61,404 nt of DNA from Flavobacterium sp. (GCA_018883065.1 VEQT01000008.1:1-61404); one strand, 5' to 3'; positions 1 to 11,400 are shown, counted from the stretch's first letter. The notes: generated by a model from the sequence alone, not told the origin. Program-made: numbers and translations.

Positions 1-11
1 TTCTTACCAAT

Positions 12-383
12 TTACTTAACTAGAAAAAGCCCCAAGCAAACAGCCAAAAGTCCCAGAAAAATACTGCCAAACAAGTAAAATAAAGCAAAGCTATAATTTC
101 CTTGCTGAAACAAACGCAGTTTTTCGAGACTAAAGGTAGAAAAGGTGGTGTATCCGCCACAAAATCCGGTAATTAATAACCACTTTAAGGAGTAATTTTC
201 ATTACCAGATTTGTCTAATGAACCAATCAAAATCCCGATGAGTAAACAGCCCACGATGTTGGCTATAAATGTACCCATTGGGAAAGCACTGAAGCTGTAT
301 TTTTTGAAAAACGCACTTGTCATATAGCGTAACACACTGCCCAAAGCTCCACCAATTGCAACAAGTAGAATGGGGCGTATCAT
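12..383 (-). CDS. crcB: Fluoride channel FluC/CrcB
   Basis: This 123-residue protein is a full-length FluC/CrcB, a small dual-topology inner-membrane channel that exports fluoride. Four hydrophobic segments are visible. The family motifs are present: GGALGSVLRY near residues 11-20, GTFIANIVG with its conserved Asn near 37-45, and the signature GFCGGYTTFSTFS near 73-85. The length is normal for the family. The ATG at 383 overlaps the exbD stop by 4 nt (ATGA on the minus strand), so it is probably translated by coupling as the last gene of the exbB-exbD-crcB unit. I see no fluoride riboswitch in front of it. Linkage to ExbBD is a matter of gene order and does not by itself imply a joint function. 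Confidence 0.93.
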   Translation of the reverse strand: MIRPILLVAIGGALGSVLRYMTSAFFKKYSFSAFPMGTFIANIVGCLLIGILIGSLDKSGNENYSLKWLLITGFCGGYTTFSTFSLEKLRLFQQGNYSFALFYLFGSIFLGLLAVCLGLFLVK

Positions 384-772
384 TTGGAAGTGGCAATTAC
401 AAAATTGAGTTTGAGTTTTACGCCTATCTGCATTAAATCAACTAAATCTTGCACCTTGTTGTCGGCGGGTACGCGAATCACTACCACCTTATCGTTTGCC
501 GCAGTTGTTTTTTGAAGCAAAATGGTTTCCAATTGATTAAACGGCACTGCCTCTTTGTTGATGTAATAAGCGCCTTCCTCGGTAACCGAGATCGACACGT
601 GGTCTTTGTTGGTTGTTTCGTTTGATTTGGCCTTGGGCAAGGTTAACTTAATTACGTTGGGATTGGCCAATGTTGAAATAATCAAAAAAAACAAAAACAA
701 AAAGAACATGATGTCGCTCAACGAGGAGGTTGGGATTTCGGCGTGAAAACGCTTGTTTCTTTTAATGGCCAT
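380..772 (-). CDS. exbD: ExbD/TolR-type biopolymer transport protein
   Basis: 130 residues with ExbD architecture: a short basic cytoplasmic N-terminus, one membrane helix at about residues 18-37 that carries the conserved Asp in SLSDIMFFLFLFF, and a periplasmic domain of about 90 residues. With ExbB it forms the proton-driven motor that energises TonB- or Tol-dependent outer-membrane processes. The gene overlaps exbB by 11 nt and crcB by 4 nt, a tightly coupled operon. No TonB gene is adjacent, so whether the pair serves TonB or Tol-like functions cannot be decided here. The window does contain a TonB-dependent receptor at 22.6-25.0 kb. Confidence 0.9.
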   Translation of the reverse strand: MAIKRNKRFHAEIPTSSLSDIMFFLFLFFLIISTLANPNVIKLTLPKAKSNETTNKDHVSISVTEEGAYYINKEAVPFNQLETILLQKTTAANDKVVVIRVPADNKVQDLVDLMQIGVKLKLNFVIATSK

Positions 773-1484
773 GTTGCGGTTCTTGTATAGTGTTTATAAT
801 GTCTAAAGTTTGTTTTTGCACTTTTAAACTAAAGCTGTCGATCATCATATTAAACAAATGATAGGCCGAATAAGCTACCACGCCCACCACCAAACCGGCA
901 CCGCTGCTGATCATTTTCTCGTACAATCCGCCCGAAATAGTTTGGATATTTAAATTTCCGGTAGTTGATATGGTATGGAAAATTTTGATTACCCCAGAAA
1001 TCGTTCCAATGAAACCCAAGATAGGTGCAATTCCAGAGATTAATCCCAGGTGTCCTAGTCCCTTTTCCATTTGGGCAATTTCTACATTGGCTGTTTTTTC
1101 CATCACCGATTCTATTTCGCCAATAGGTCTGCCAATTAAACAAATGCCACTTTTTAAAATATTGGCTGAAGCAGAATTATCACGGCTGCACAACAAAATT
1201 GCATTGTCAATTTTTCCCGATTTGAGTTGAATTTTTATGTCGTTGACCAAATTGGCTTCTTGCTTGGACGCTTTTCGAATGTACAAATAGCGCTCAATAA
1301 TTAAATAAACACAGTATACGAGCAAGAAAATAATCGGAAAAATCATGATTCCTCCTTTTAATACAAATTCCAAATACGAGATGTTTTCGGTTACGCTTAC
1401 ATCGGTAGTTGCAGGGCTTGTTGATGCAGTAGCCAAGCTGTCGGTTAGGGTGTTTGCTTGTAAAATAAAGGATAATAAAGTCAT
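762..1484 (-). CDS. exbB: ExbB/TolQ/MotA-type proton channel protein
   Basis: 240 residues, MotA/TolQ/ExbB family. A membrane helix near residues 44-65 is followed by a basic cytoplasmic loop (ERYLYIRKA), and two further helices lie in the C-terminal half. The first of these contains the characteristic GLISGIAPILGFIGTISGV near 145-163; the last helix, SSGAGLVVGVVAYSAYHLF, follows near 190-210. It is the proton-conducting pentameric partner of ExbD, encoded just downstream with an 11-nt overlap. It is the first gene of the leftward operon and diverges from guaA across a 200-bp spacer. A near-match to the -7 box (CACATTTG on the minus strand at about 1510-1517) lies upstream but lacks the initial T, so I do not annotate it separately. 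Confidence 0.9.
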   Translation of the reverse strand: MTLLSFILQANTLTDSLATASTSPATTDVSVTENISYLEFVLKGGIMIFPIIFLLVYCVYLIIERYLYIRKASKQEANLVNDIKIQLKSGKIDNAILLCSRDNSASANILKSGICLIGRPIGEIESVMEKTANVEIAQMEKGLGHLGLISGIAPILGFIGTISGVIKIFHTISTTGNLNIQTISGGLYEKMISSGAGLVVGVVAYSAYHLFNMMIDSFSLKVQKQTLDIINTIQEPQHGH

Positions 1485-1673
1485 AGTTTGCCTGGATTAA
1501 GTATGATACAAATGTGCGTAAAATTATAAAAAACTACTCTTAAAGAGGGTAGAGTTATAAACAGCGTTATGCACAATTACCCAAACGAAGTAACGGGATT
1601 AAATCGTATGTAACTCGGTTAATAAATTCACATTATTTTTCAAAAATCTAATTTTCGGTTTCAATTTAAACTC

Positions 1674-1681
1674 TATTTTTG
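1674..1681 (+). promoter_or_regulatory. -7 promoter box of guaA
   Basis: TATTTTTG matches the Bacteroidetes sigma-ABfr -7 consensus TAnnTTTG. It ends only 3 nt before the ATG at 1685, so the transcript should start at or within a few bases of the start codon. I see no clear -33 TTG at the usual distance. Confidence 0.6.
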
Positions 1682-1684
1682 CAC

Positions 1685-3214
1685 ATGCAACACAACGTAC
1701 TTATTTTAGACTTCGGATCGCAATACACACAACTTATTGCCCGACGCGTTCGCGAATTGAACATTTTTTGCGAAATTTTCCCTTACTACAGTTTTCCAGC
1801 TGATTTATCTTCCTACAAAGCCGTGATTTTATCGGGTAGTCCGTTTTCGGTTCGCGCCGAAGATGCACCACATCCTGATTTGAGTCAAATACGCGGAAAA
1901 ATGCCTTTATTGGCCGTGTGTTATGGCGCTCAATACTTGGCTCATTTTAGTGGAGGCGAAGTAGCGCCTTCGAATACACGAGAATACGGTCGAGCCAATT
2001 TGGAATACATCAAGCCCAATGAATTATTTTTTGACGGCATTTCACAACATTCTCAAGTGTGGATGTCGCACAGCGATACCATCAAAACCTTGCCTACAAA
2101 TGGGGTGAAATTGGCCAGTACGCATGATGTTGAAAATGCCGCATACCGCATAGATGGTGAATCCACTTATGCGATTCAATTTCATCCTGAAGTGTACCAT
2201 TCTACCGATGGGAAACAACTTTTAGAGAACTTTTTAGTAAAAATTGCAGAGGTCCCACAAAACTTTACACCCAATGCCTTTGTTGAGGAAATTGTAGCCG
2301 AATTGCAAGAAAAAATACAAGACGATAAAGTCGTGCTCGGCCTGTCAGGAGGAGTTGATTCTACAGTTGCAGCTGTGTTGTTACACAAAGCAATTGGGGC
2401 TAATTTATATTGCATATTTGTGAATAACGGTTTGTTGCGCAAAAATGAATTTCAAAATGTATTGGATCAGTACAAAGGCATGGGCCTCAACGTAAAAGGA
2501 GTAGATGCTTCTGATCGATTCCTAAGTGAATTGGCCGATGTATCCGATCCCGAAACCAAACGCAAAATTATTGGCCGCGTATTTATCGAGGTATTTGACG
2601 ACGAGTCACATTTACTCACTGACGTCAAATGGTTGGCACAAGGCACTATTTATCCCGACGTAATTGAATCGGTTTCTGTAAAAGGGCCTTCGGCAACGAT
2701 AAAATCGCACCACAATGTGGGTGGTTTGCCTGATTTTATGAAATTAAAAATAGTAGAACCTTTGCGCATGTTGTTTAAAGATGAGGTGCGTAGAGTAGGG
2801 GCTTCTTTGGGCATCGATCCTGAATTATTGGGGCGTCATCCGTTTCCAGGACCTGGTTTGTCTATTCGTATTTTGGGAGACATTACCCCCGAAAAAGTGC
2901 GTATCTTACAAGAAGTAGATGCCGTTTTTATTGATGGATTAAAATCGTGGGGATTGTATGACAAAGTATGGCAAGCTGGAGCAATTTTACTTCCGGTAAA
3001 CAGTGTAGGAGTGATGGGTGATGAACGTACCTACGAAAAAGTAGTAGCTTTGCGCGCAGTAGAATCAACCGACGGCATGACCGCCGACTGGGTGCATTTG
3101 CCCTATGATTTCTTGATGAAAGTGTCCAATGATATTATCAATAAAGTAAAAGGCGTAAACCGCGTGGTGTATGACATTAGCTCTAAACCGCCTGCAACCA
3201 TTGAATGGGAATAA
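1685..3214 (+). CDS. guaA: GMP synthase (glutamine-hydrolysing)
   Basis: GuaA converts XMP, ATP and glutamine to GMP, the last step of guanine nucleotide synthesis; guaB is also in this window. The class I amidotransferase domain holds the nucleophile Cys79 in AVCYGAQ and His167/Glu169 in FHPEV. The ATP-pyrophosphatase domain begins with the PP-loop LSGGVDST near residue 221, and the C-terminal dimerisation domain ends in the usual KPPATIEWE. At 509 residues the length is normal. I place the start at ATG 1685 rather than an in-frame TTG two codons earlier, because family members begin close to the first strand ([10 protein letters not shown]) and the TTG is part of the -7 box. The next gene follows after 24 bp. 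Confidence 0.98.
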   Translation: MQHNVLILDFGSQYTQLIARRVRELNIFCEIFPYYSFPADLSSYKAVILSGSPFSVRAEDAPHPDLSQIRGKMPLLAVCYGAQYLAHFSGGEVAPSNTREYGRANLEYIKPNELFFDGISQHSQVWMSHSDTIKTLPTNGVKLASTHDVENAAYRIDGESTYAIQFHPEVYHSTDGKQLLENFLVKIAEVPQNFTPNAFVEEIVAELQEKIQDDKVVLGLSGGVDSTVAAVLLHKAIGANLYCIFVNNGLLRKNEFQNVLDQYKGMGLNVKGVDASDRFLSELADVSDPETKRKIIGRVFIEVFDDESHLLTDVKWLAQGTIYPDVIESVSVKGPSATIKSHHNVGGLPDFMKLKIVEPLRMLFKDEVRRVGASLGIDPELLGRHPFPGPGLSIRILGDITPEKVRILQEVDAVFIDGLKSWGLYDKVWQAGAILLPVNSVGVMGDERTYEKVVALRAVESTDGMTADWVHLPYDFLMKVSNDIINKVKGVNRVVYDISSKPPATIEWE

Positions 3215-3238
3215 ATCAAATAACCAAATTCAACCAAC

Positions 3239-5005
3239 TTGAATATCAGTACCTATATACCGTTAAAACAAATTTGCCTCTTGGTGGTTTTTGTGTTGTG
3301 GACCTTGTTCTCCTCAGCCCAAACACCCAACTATACCAAGCATACAGTAAGCAAAGGCGAAACCATTACACAAATTGCGGTTAAGTATGCAGTAACTCCT
3401 TTTGATATTTATCGCTTAAATCCTGATTCTCAAACAGGCATCAAAGAAAACGATGTGCTGTTGGTACCCAAGATTACTGCTGCAAAACCAATTATTCCCG
3501 CCAAAACTATACATTCATCCACTACTCGAATTATTCAACCCAAAGAAACCTGGTATAGTTTGTCTCGCGAAGTGGGTGTTTCGGTTGAGCAATTATTGGC
3601 CTTAAATCCATCACATCCCGAATTAAAAATTGGTGATACCATTCAACTAGCCGCAAATATTTTGCCTAAAAAGCAAATACTACCCACTTTGCCAGTAGTG
3701 CCTTCACAAGGCAAACATGTGGTACAGGCCAAAGAAACCAAATTTGGGATTGCCCAAAAATATGGCATTAGCGTAGTTGAGTTAGAATTACAAAATCCTG
3801 CAATTGTAAATAATCTGGCTGAGGGTGTCGAATTGATTATTCCCAAATCGGCAGTTGTAAAGTCAATGGATTTGGCAATTTCTACTTCAGCTGTTCCCAA
3901 AGCTGTTGATAAATCAGTGCAACAATTGTCTGTAAATAAAGCAGGCCAAAACAAAAAATTAGTGTTGTTGTTGCCTTTCAATGCGGCCAAAATACAAGCC
4001 GATACACTTACACCTTTATCCAATCGACTTAAGAAAGATGCCTTTTTGAATCTTACTTTAGATTTTTATACAGGTGCTTTGGTGGCCATTGATTCGGCCA
4101 AAACCTTAGGAATAAACATTGAGGTACAGGTGTTGGACTCAGAAGAAACCAAAAGCAGTTCGGCCTTGGATGCCTTGTTGAAAACCAATCACTTTGACGA
4201 TGCATCAGCTGTTATTGGCCCTTTTTATCAGCAATATGTAGAAAAACTTTCGTCGAAGTTAGGTTCTAAAGGCATAGCCGTTTTATCGCCACTATCTAAA
4301 GATGCGGGAAAATTGAACGCCAATGTATACCAAACCATGCCTACGGTAGAACTTCAAAAACAAACCGTTTTAAATTATATGCTGGCACAAAACGGGAACG
4401 TTATAGTAATAGCCGACCCCAAAAAAGTAGCAAATAAAAGTTGGATTGTTCAAAATTATCCGGGCGTTAAATTCGCCAAGTTCACAGATAAAGGAGCTTT
4501 AGACCCCGTATACCTGAAATCCATCCTCAATAAAAATGGTCATAATTATGTGGTGTTGGACACCCAAAAAACCAATCTGATTTTATCATCAACAGCCATG
4601 TTGTGTAGTTTGCTTCCAAATTTTACGATACAATTAGCCATTCTTGAACCCAACGAAACGCTTGATTACGAAGAAATTCCCATTAAACGCCTCACCGATT
4701 TGAAGTTGCTTTATCCCTCGGTTACCCGAGAAAATAATTCAGCCGAAGCCCAGCATTTTCGTAATCACTACAAACAAATCAATAAAGTTTTTCCAAACCA
4801 ATATGCAATACGAGGTTTTGATTTAACCTTTGATACGCTACTTCGCTTGTCTCAAAATGGCAGTTTTGATTCAACAACTACCATTGCTACCCAACAAGTA
4901 GAATACCAATTTAATTACGCCAATACCAAGGATAATGCTTTTGTTAATTCGGGTGTTTATTTGCTTGAATTACAAGCTGATTTATCAATTAAACAATTGA
5001 ATTAA
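3239..5005 (+). CDS. Triple-LysM protein fused to a type I periplasmic-binding fold
   Basis: 588 residues. An N-terminal hydrophobic segment ending in SSAQ (about residue 28) looks like a signal peptide. Three LysM repeats follow at about 35-77, 98-138 and 160-203 (HTVSKGETITQIAVKY; RIIQPKETWYSLSREV; HVVQAKETKFGIAQKY); LysM domains bind peptidoglycan or chitin-type glycans. Residues 240-588 resemble the type I periplasmic-binding fold (KLVLLLPFNAAK; DASAVIGPFYQQYVEKL). No ABC transporter genes are nearby, so a role as a transport receptor is doubtful. A wall-bound sensor or synthase-activator role is an inference. No ATG lies near the signal peptide, so TTG at 3239 is the likely start. The stop overlaps the next ATG (TAATG). 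Confidence 0.78.
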   Translation: MNISTYIPLKQICLLVVFVLWTLFSSAQTPNYTKHTVSKGETITQIAVKYAVTPFDIYRLNPDSQTGIKENDVLLVPKITAAKPIIPAKTIHSSTTRIIQPKETWYSLSREVGVSVEQLLALNPSHPELKIGDTIQLAANILPKKQILPTLPVVPSQGKHVVQAKETKFGIAQKYGISVVELELQNPAIVNNLAEGVELIIPKSAVVKSMDLAISTSAVPKAVDKSVQQLSVNKAGQNKKLVLLLPFNAAKIQADTLTPLSNRLKKDAFLNLTLDFYTGALVAIDSAKTLGINIEVQVLDSEETKSSSALDALLKTNHFDDASAVIGPFYQQYVEKLSSKLGSKGIAVLSPLSKDAGKLNANVYQTMPTVELQKQTVLNYMLAQNGNVIVIADPKKVANKSWIVQNYPGVKFAKFTDKGALDPVYLKSILNKNGHNYVVLDTQKTNLILSSTAMLCSLLPNFTIQLAILEPNETLDYEEIPIKRLTDLKLLYPSVTRENNSAEAQHFRNHYKQINKVFPNQYAIRGFDLTFDTLLRLSQNGSFDSTTTIATQQVEYQFNYANTKDNAFVNSGVYLLELQADLSIKQLN

Positions 5006-5421
5006 TGACATCAAAAATCACCTATTTAGGTCAGTTACGCACCGAATCAGTGCATTTGCAATCGGGCGCTACACTAGTGTCAGATGCGCCAGTAGATAAC
5101 CAAGGACAAGGTGCTGCGTTTTCGCCTACCGACATGGTGGCCAATGCCTTAGGTTGTTGTATGATGACCATTATGGGGATCAAAGCCCGTGATTTAGAGA
5201 TTGATTTAGTAGGAACTACCCTAGAAGTAACCAAAGTGATGCAAGCTGAGCCAAGAAAAATAAGCGCTATTCAGATTCAAATTTTTTCTTCATTTCAACC
5301 CAATGAAAAAGAACAAGTAGTATTGGAACGCGCCGCTTTTACCTGCCCAGTTTTTTTGAGTTTACATCCTGAAATGGACAAATCTATTGTGTTTCATTGG
5401 GGAAATTCCCAGCAGCACTAA
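5005..5421 (+). CDS. OsmC/Ohr family protein
   Basis: 138 residues of the OsmC/Ohr family, thiol-dependent peroxide-detoxifying or redox proteins. The two expected cysteine sites are present, in NALGCCMMTIMG (about residue 50) and AFTCPVFLSLHP (about 113). The first half contains the usual strand pattern and the FSPTDMVANALG helix entry. The gene overlaps the upstream LysM gene by 1 nt (TAATG), so it is cotranslated in the guaA operon. The substrate cannot be inferred; many Bacteroidetes members of this subgroup are uncharacterised. Confidence 0.88.
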   Translation: MTSKITYLGQLRTESVHLQSGATLVSDAPVDNQGQGAAFSPTDMVANALGCCMMTIMGIKARDLEIDLVGTTLEVTKVMQAEPRKISAIQIQIFSSFQPNEKEQVVLERAAFTCPVFLSLHPEMDKSIVFHWGNSQQH

Positions 5422-5451
5422 CTATTTAATCCATCAAACTCAATTGTTTTA

Positions 5452-5685
5452 ATGAATGACGATCAAAAACAGCTCATTCAATTGGCGCACACCAAGATGC
5501 CGTTTGGTAAATATGAAGGCCGCTATTTAATAGATTTGCCTGAATATTATTTGGTTTGGTACCATCAAAAAGGCTTTCCAAAAGGAACCTTAGGAACCCA
5601 AATGCAATTGGTTTTTGAGTTGCGATTAAATGGCTTGGAGGAACTTATCTACAACATCAAAAAGCAATACTCCAAACCCAAATAA
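5452..5685 (+). CDS. DUF3820 family protein
   Basis: 77 residues matching DUF3820: the KMPFGKYEGRYLIDLPEYYL core followed by WYHQKGFPKGTLG. The family is annotated in databases as a putative quorum-sensing-regulated virulence factor, but no biochemical function is established. It is the last gene of the guaA operon, 30 bp after the OsmC gene and just ahead of a strong terminator. No signal peptide or membrane segment is visible, so it should be cytoplasmic. Confidence 0.85.
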   Translation: MNDDQKQLIQLAHTKMPFGKYEGRYLIDLPEYYLVWYHQKGFPKGTLGTQMQLVFELRLNGLEELIYNIKKQYSKPK

Positions 5686-5712
5686 ATGTATTTTTTAAGG
5701 TGAATAAACCGG

Positions 5713-5741
5713 AGGTGAAATTTCTAATTTCGCCTTTTTTT
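5713..5741 (+). terminator. Rho-independent terminator of the guaA operon
   Basis: A 10-bp stem AGGTGAAATT / AATTTCGCCT (one G-U pair) with a 3-nt loop is followed directly by a run of seven T. Confidence 0.85.
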
Positions 5742-5768
5742 ATGGCTATTTTATCCAATTTAATTCCT

Positions 5769-7427
<1,659 letters not shown>

Positions 7428-7453
7428 TTTAATCTGGCTTCGCGCCACATCTT

Positions 7454-9334
7454 ATGGAAGAAAAAAAATTAGACCTGAATTCGATAATTGGCTTTGTGCT
7501 CATCTTTGGTATATTGATATGGATCATGTATCAAAATCAGCCAACAGAAGCACAAATTAAAGCTGATAAAGCCAAAAAAGAACAAGCTGCACTGCAAGCT
7601 AAAGCAAAGATAAAATCTGAAGCTATTCCTGTTGTTCAACAGGCGACTGAAATTGCTAAAGCATCAGCTGCCTTAGGTAGTTTTGGGTATTCAGCAAGTT
7701 TGCCTTCTGCTCAAGATACCACAACTGTGCTTGAGAATGAACACCTTCGAATCGAGATTGCCAACAAAGGAGGTCAAATTGTATCGGCCACGCTCAAAAA
7801 CCACGAGCGCTATAAAAAAGGGTCGAAAGAACTAGTCGCTTTGGTTAACGACCATAATGCTCAACTTAATATCACATTACCAACCTTGGATAACCGAAGT
7901 TTGGCTACCAAAGACCTGTATTTTCAACCCACCTTAACCACTGTTGGAAAAAATCAAGTGTTAACCCTTCGATTAAAAGCGAGTGAAACCGCTTTTTTGC
8001 AGTTTCAGTACACCTTAAAACCAGCCGATTACATGCTTGATTTTTCGATTCAATCCCAAGGATTGCAATCGGTAATCCATACTACAAAACCGCTGGCTTT
8101 GGAATGGGAAATGAAAACGCTTCGCAATGAAAAAGGGATTGACTACGAAAACAGATATACCGAGATTTACTTTAGCTTCAAGGACGATAAATACGACTAC
8201 GTAGGGCAAGGTGATTTAAAATCAGAGAATCCAGATAAAGTGAAGTTTATTGCTTACAAGCAACACTTTTTCTCTACCATCTTACTTTCAGACAAACCGT
8301 TTGAAAAAGCCGAACTGACCTCTGTAAATTTGATGCATGACGCAGCAAAAGACACCTTATTTACCAAGCAATTTAAATCGGTTGTCCCCTTAAATTTTGA
8401 AAGTGGAGAAGTGAATTACCCCATGCACTTGTATATGGGACCTACTGATTATGGAATGCTGAAGTCATATGACAAGAATCTTGAAAACATAATTTCATTG
8501 GGTTGGGGTGTATTTGGATGGATCAACAAATTTATTTTTATACCGCTTTTTGGATTTTTGAGCTCATTTATTGCCTACGGCATTGCGATTATAGTGTTTA
8601 CCATCTTAATCAAAATAGCCATGTCGCCCATTACGTATAAATCATTTTTGTCACAAGCTAAAATGAAGGTTTTACGTCCAGAGATCAATGAATTGAATGA
8701 GAAATTCAAGAAAGACGCCATGAAAAAGCAACAGGAAACCATGAAGTTGTACAGCAAAGCGGGCGTAAATCCAATGGCAGGTTGTATTCCGGCCTTGATT
8801 CAGTTGCCGTTTATGTATGCATCTTTTCAGTTTTTTCCGTCCGCATTTGTGTTGCGTCAAAAAAGTTTCCTTTGGGCCGACGATTTATCTTCGTTTGACG
8901 AAATAGTAAAGTTGCCATTTCACATTCCGTTTTATGGCGACCACATTAGTTTGTTTCCGATATTGGCTGCAATTGCAATTTTCTTTTACATGAAAATGAC
9001 ATCAGGTGATCAACAAATGGCAGCTCCACAACAAGAGGGTATGCCCGATATGGCAAAATTGATGAAGATGATGATTTACATTTCTCCCTTAATGATGTTG
9101 TTTTTCTTCAATAACTACGGATCAGGTTTGAGTTTGTATAATTTTATATCCAACCTAATTACCATTGGAATTATGGTTGTCATCAAACGCTATGTGGTGG
9201 ATGAAAATAAAATACATGCGCAAATTCAAGAAAACAAACTCAAAGAGCCCAAAAAGAAAGGCCGATTCCAACAAAAAATGCAAGAATTGATGGAGCAGGC
9301 CGAAGCGCAAAAAGCAGCGCAAAAGAAAAAATAA
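7454..9334 (+). CDS. yidC: Membrane protein insertase YidC
   Basis: 626 residues, YidC of the Gram-negative type. There is one N-terminal helix (SIIGFVLIFGILIWIMY, about 9-25), a lysine/alanine-rich linker, a large periplasmic beta domain (about 70-340) and the conserved five-helix insertase core from about 365 to 590, including NPMAGCIPALIQLPFMYA. The C-terminal tail is strongly basic (KKKGRFQQKM and onward), typical for ribosome contact. It inserts inner-membrane proteins alone or with Sec; yajC, a SecDF partner, is elsewhere in the window. Expression is probably from the pyrG promoter, ending at the terminator immediately after the stop. Confidence 0.97.
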   Translation: MEEKKLDLNSIIGFVLIFGILIWIMYQNQPTEAQIKADKAKKEQAALQAKAKIKSEAIPVVQQATEIAKASAALGSFGYSASLPSAQDTTTVLENEHLRIEIANKGGQIVSATLKNHERYKKGSKELVALVNDHNAQLNITLPTLDNRSLATKDLYFQPTLTTVGKNQVLTLRLKASETAFLQFQYTLKPADYMLDFSIQSQGLQSVIHTTKPLALEWEMKTLRNEKGIDYENRYTEIYFSFKDDKYDYVGQGDLKSENPDKVKFIAYKQHFFSTILLSDKPFEKAELTSVNLMHDAAKDTLFTKQFKSVVPLNFESGEVNYPMHLYMGPTDYGMLKSYDKNLENIISLGWGVFGWINKFIFIPLFGFLSSFIAYGIAIIVFTILIKIAMSPITYKSFLSQAKMKVLRPEINELNEKFKKDAMKKQQETMKLYSKAGVNPMAGCIPALIQLPFMYASFQFFPSAFVLRQKSFLWADDLSSFDEIVKLPFHIPFYGDHISLFPILAAIAIFFYMKMTSGDQQMAAPQQEGMPDMAKLMKMMIYISPLMMLFFFNNYGSGLSLYNFISNLITIGIMVVIKRYVVDENKIHAQIQENKLKEPKKKGRFQQKMQELMEQAEAQKAAQKKK

Positions 9335-9339
9335 TACCA

Positions 9340-9363
9340 AACTCCCCCTGTGGGAGTTTTTTG
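9340..9363 (+). terminator. Terminator after yidC
   Basis: Stem AACTCCC / GGGAGTT around a CCTGT loop followed by TTTTTT, starting 6 nt after the yidC stop. Confidence 0.8.
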
Positions 9364-9434
9364 TAAAATAGTTTGTTTTTGAATACGAAATGAAGGTGTT
9401 TTTAGTTTCTTATTTAAACGCAATTGAAAAGCCT

Positions 9435-10139
9435 ATGAAAAATAGTACTGCATTTTTTTTGATGATGTGTTTTGTGTGTAGTCTGAATGCACAAGATCAA
9501 CTCAATCAATTGGACCAAAAAGGAGCCAAGCACGGCTTGTGGAAAGGCTATCACCCCGAATCTAAAAGGCTGCGTTACGAAGGCACCTTCAATCATGGCC
9601 AAGAAGTGGGTGTTTTTAAATTCCATGATGATACCCAAGCCGGAACGGTTATTGCTACGCGTGAATTCAATCCGGCTGACCAATCGGTATACACCATTTT
9701 TTACGATCAAAAAAACAATAAAGTCAGCGAAGGCAAATCGGTAAATAAACAAAACGAAGGAATTTGGAAATACTATCACTTTGAATCCAAAGCCTTGATG
9801 ACGGTTGAAAGTTATAAAAAAGGAATGCTAGACGGTACACGCACTGTTTATTATGCAGATTCAAAACCGACTGAAGAAGCAAATTATGTCAATGGACGTA
9901 AACAAGGAACATATAAAAAATGGGCCAACAACGGTGTGGTATTGGAAGAAGCGACCTATGATAAAGATCAATATGAAGGCCAAGCCATTTACCGTGATCC
10001 ACTTGGAAATATTGTAGCCAAAGGCCTGTACAAAAAAGGAAAAAAAGTAGGTATGTGGCAGTTTTTTGAAGGCGGAAAATTAGTAAGTGAAGAAAATATG
10101 TCGGCAGTAAAAAAAGCGACAAAGCCAACAAAAAAATAA
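9435..10139 (+). CDS. Secreted MORN-like repeat protein (YwqK-type)
   Basis: From ATG 9435 the protein has 234 residues and starts with a signal peptide (KNSTAFFLMMCFVCSLNAQ). An in-frame upstream ATG at 9390 would bury the signal peptide, so 9435 is preferred. The mature part consists of about seven imperfect 22-25-residue repeats of the MORN/YwqK type, each around G-x-W-x-x-Y/F (HGLWKGYHPES, EGIWKYYHFES, GTYKKWANNG, VGMWQFFEGG). Such repeats make elongated beta meanders. The database label 'toxin-antitoxin YwqK antitoxin' is by homology only, and nothing toxin-like is adjacent. mnmA follows 16 bp downstream. Confidence 0.8.
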   Translation: MKNSTAFFLMMCFVCSLNAQDQLNQLDQKGAKHGLWKGYHPESKRLRYEGTFNHGQEVGVFKFHDDTQAGTVIATREFNPADQSVYTIFYDQKNNKVSEGKSVNKQNEGIWKYYHFESKALMTVESYKKGMLDGTRTVYYADSKPTEEANYVNGRKQGTYKKWANNGVVLEEATYDKDQYEGQAIYRDPLGNIVAKGLYKKGKKVGMWQFFEGGKLVSEENMSAVKKATKPTKK

Positions 10140-10155
10140 ATTTGATTAATACACT

Positions 10156-11349
10156 ATGGCTTTGAAACGAGTAGTAGTTGGTCTTTCTGGCGGTGTTGAT
10201 TCGAGTGTAGCGGCTTATTTGTTGCAACAACAGGGCTACGAGGTCATTGGCTTGTTCATGAAAAACTGGCATGACGATTCAGTTACCATATCCAATGAAT
10301 GTCCGTGGCTAGAAGACAGCAATGATGCGCTATTGGTTGCCGAAAAACTGGGAATTCCCTTCCAAACTGTTGATTTGAGCGAACAATACAAAACCAAAAT
10401 CGTGGACTACATGTTCAACGAATACGAGAAAGGACGCACGCCAAATCCCGATGTATTGTGTAACCGCGAAATCAAATTTGATGTGTTCCTACAAATTGCC
10501 TTGAGTTTAGGTGCTGATTTTGTGGCTACAGGACACTATTGTCAAAAAGGTGAAATTGAGGTAAACGGAAAACCCGTTTATCAACTTATAGCTGGTGCCG
10601 ATATCAACAAAGATCAATCGTATTTTTTGTGTCAACTTTCGCAGGCCCAATTGGCCAAGGCCTTGTTTCCAATTGGCGCCTTGACCAAACCTGAAGTACG
10701 CGCCATTGCTAACGAAATGGAATTGGTTACTGCCGAAAAGAAAGATTCACAAGGGTTATGTTTTATCGGAAAAGTACGATTGCCCGATTTTTTACAGCAA
10801 AAATTACAACCCAAACCAGGCTTGATCTACGAAGTAGACGCGACGAACGCCTGTTATATCCCACAGGTAGTTGAGTATACTTCTGCTGAAGAAGCACTTC
10901 AGGCCGCTGCTGAACCCATTCGTTACACACCCGAATTCGGAAAAGTAGTCGGAACGCACCAAGGCGCACACTATTTTACCGTAGGGCAACGCAAAGGTTT
11001 AAATGTGGGTGGTACTCCTGAAGCCCTATTCGTATTGGCTACCGATGTGGTGAGCAATGCCATTTATACCGGACAAGGCCACGCGCATCCCGGTTTATAT
11101 CGCAAAGCCTTATTGGTTCAAAACGAAGAAATTCATTGGGTTCGCGAGGATTTACGATTACAATCGGGCCAAACCATGCGAGTTATGGCTCGAATTCGTT
11201 ACCGCCAAGAATTGCAAGCGGCTACGTTACATCAAGTAGAATCGGGTTTATATGTGGCTTTTGATGAACCGCAATCAGCCATTACCGAAGGTCAATTTGT
11301 AGCTTGGTATACCGATAAAGAATTAATAGGATCGGGTGTAATTTCTTGA
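10156..11349 (+). CDS. mnmA: tRNA-specific 2-thiouridylase MnmA
   Basis: MnmA thiolates U34 of tRNA-Lys, -Glu and -Gln. The PP-loop [15 protein letters not shown] lies at residues 9-23. Catalytic Cys102 sits in [12 protein letters not shown] and the persulfide-forming Cys202 in [10 protein letters not shown]. The middle domain [15 protein letters not shown] and C-terminal beta barrel are present. At 397 residues it is slightly longer than the E. coli enzyme, as usual in Bacteroidetes. It lies 16 bp after the MORN-like gene and 51 bp before the subtilase. Confidence 0.97.
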   Translation: MALKRVVVGLSGGVDSSVAAYLLQQQGYEVIGLFMKNWHDDSVTISNECPWLEDSNDALLVAEKLGIPFQTVDLSEQYKTKIVDYMFNEYEKGRTPNPDVLCNREIKFDVFLQIALSLGADFVATGHYCQKGEIEVNGKPVYQLIAGADINKDQSYFLCQLSQAQLAKALFPIGALTKPEVRAIANEMELVTAEKKDSQGLCFIGKVRLPDFLQQKLQPKPGLIYEVDATNACYIPQVVEYTSAEEALQAAAEPIRYTPEFGKVVGTHQGAHYFTVGQRKGLNVGGTPEALFVLATDVVSNAIYTGQGHAHPGLYRKALLVQNEEIHWVREDLRLQSGQTMRVMARIRYRQELQAATLHQVESGLYVAFDEPQSAITEGQFVAWYTDKELIGSGVIS

Positions 11350-11400
11350 GAATACTTTAGTAAATTAGCCTCCATATTTTAAAAATTACATTTTTAACTC

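Noticed and set aside
12..383. Fluoride riboswitch before crcB
   Set aside because: crcB is translationally coupled to exbD and there is no leader in which such an element could fold.
9435..10139. Toxin-antitoxin module at the YwqK-like gene
   Set aside because: The label is by family name only; no toxin gene lies beside it and the protein is secreted.
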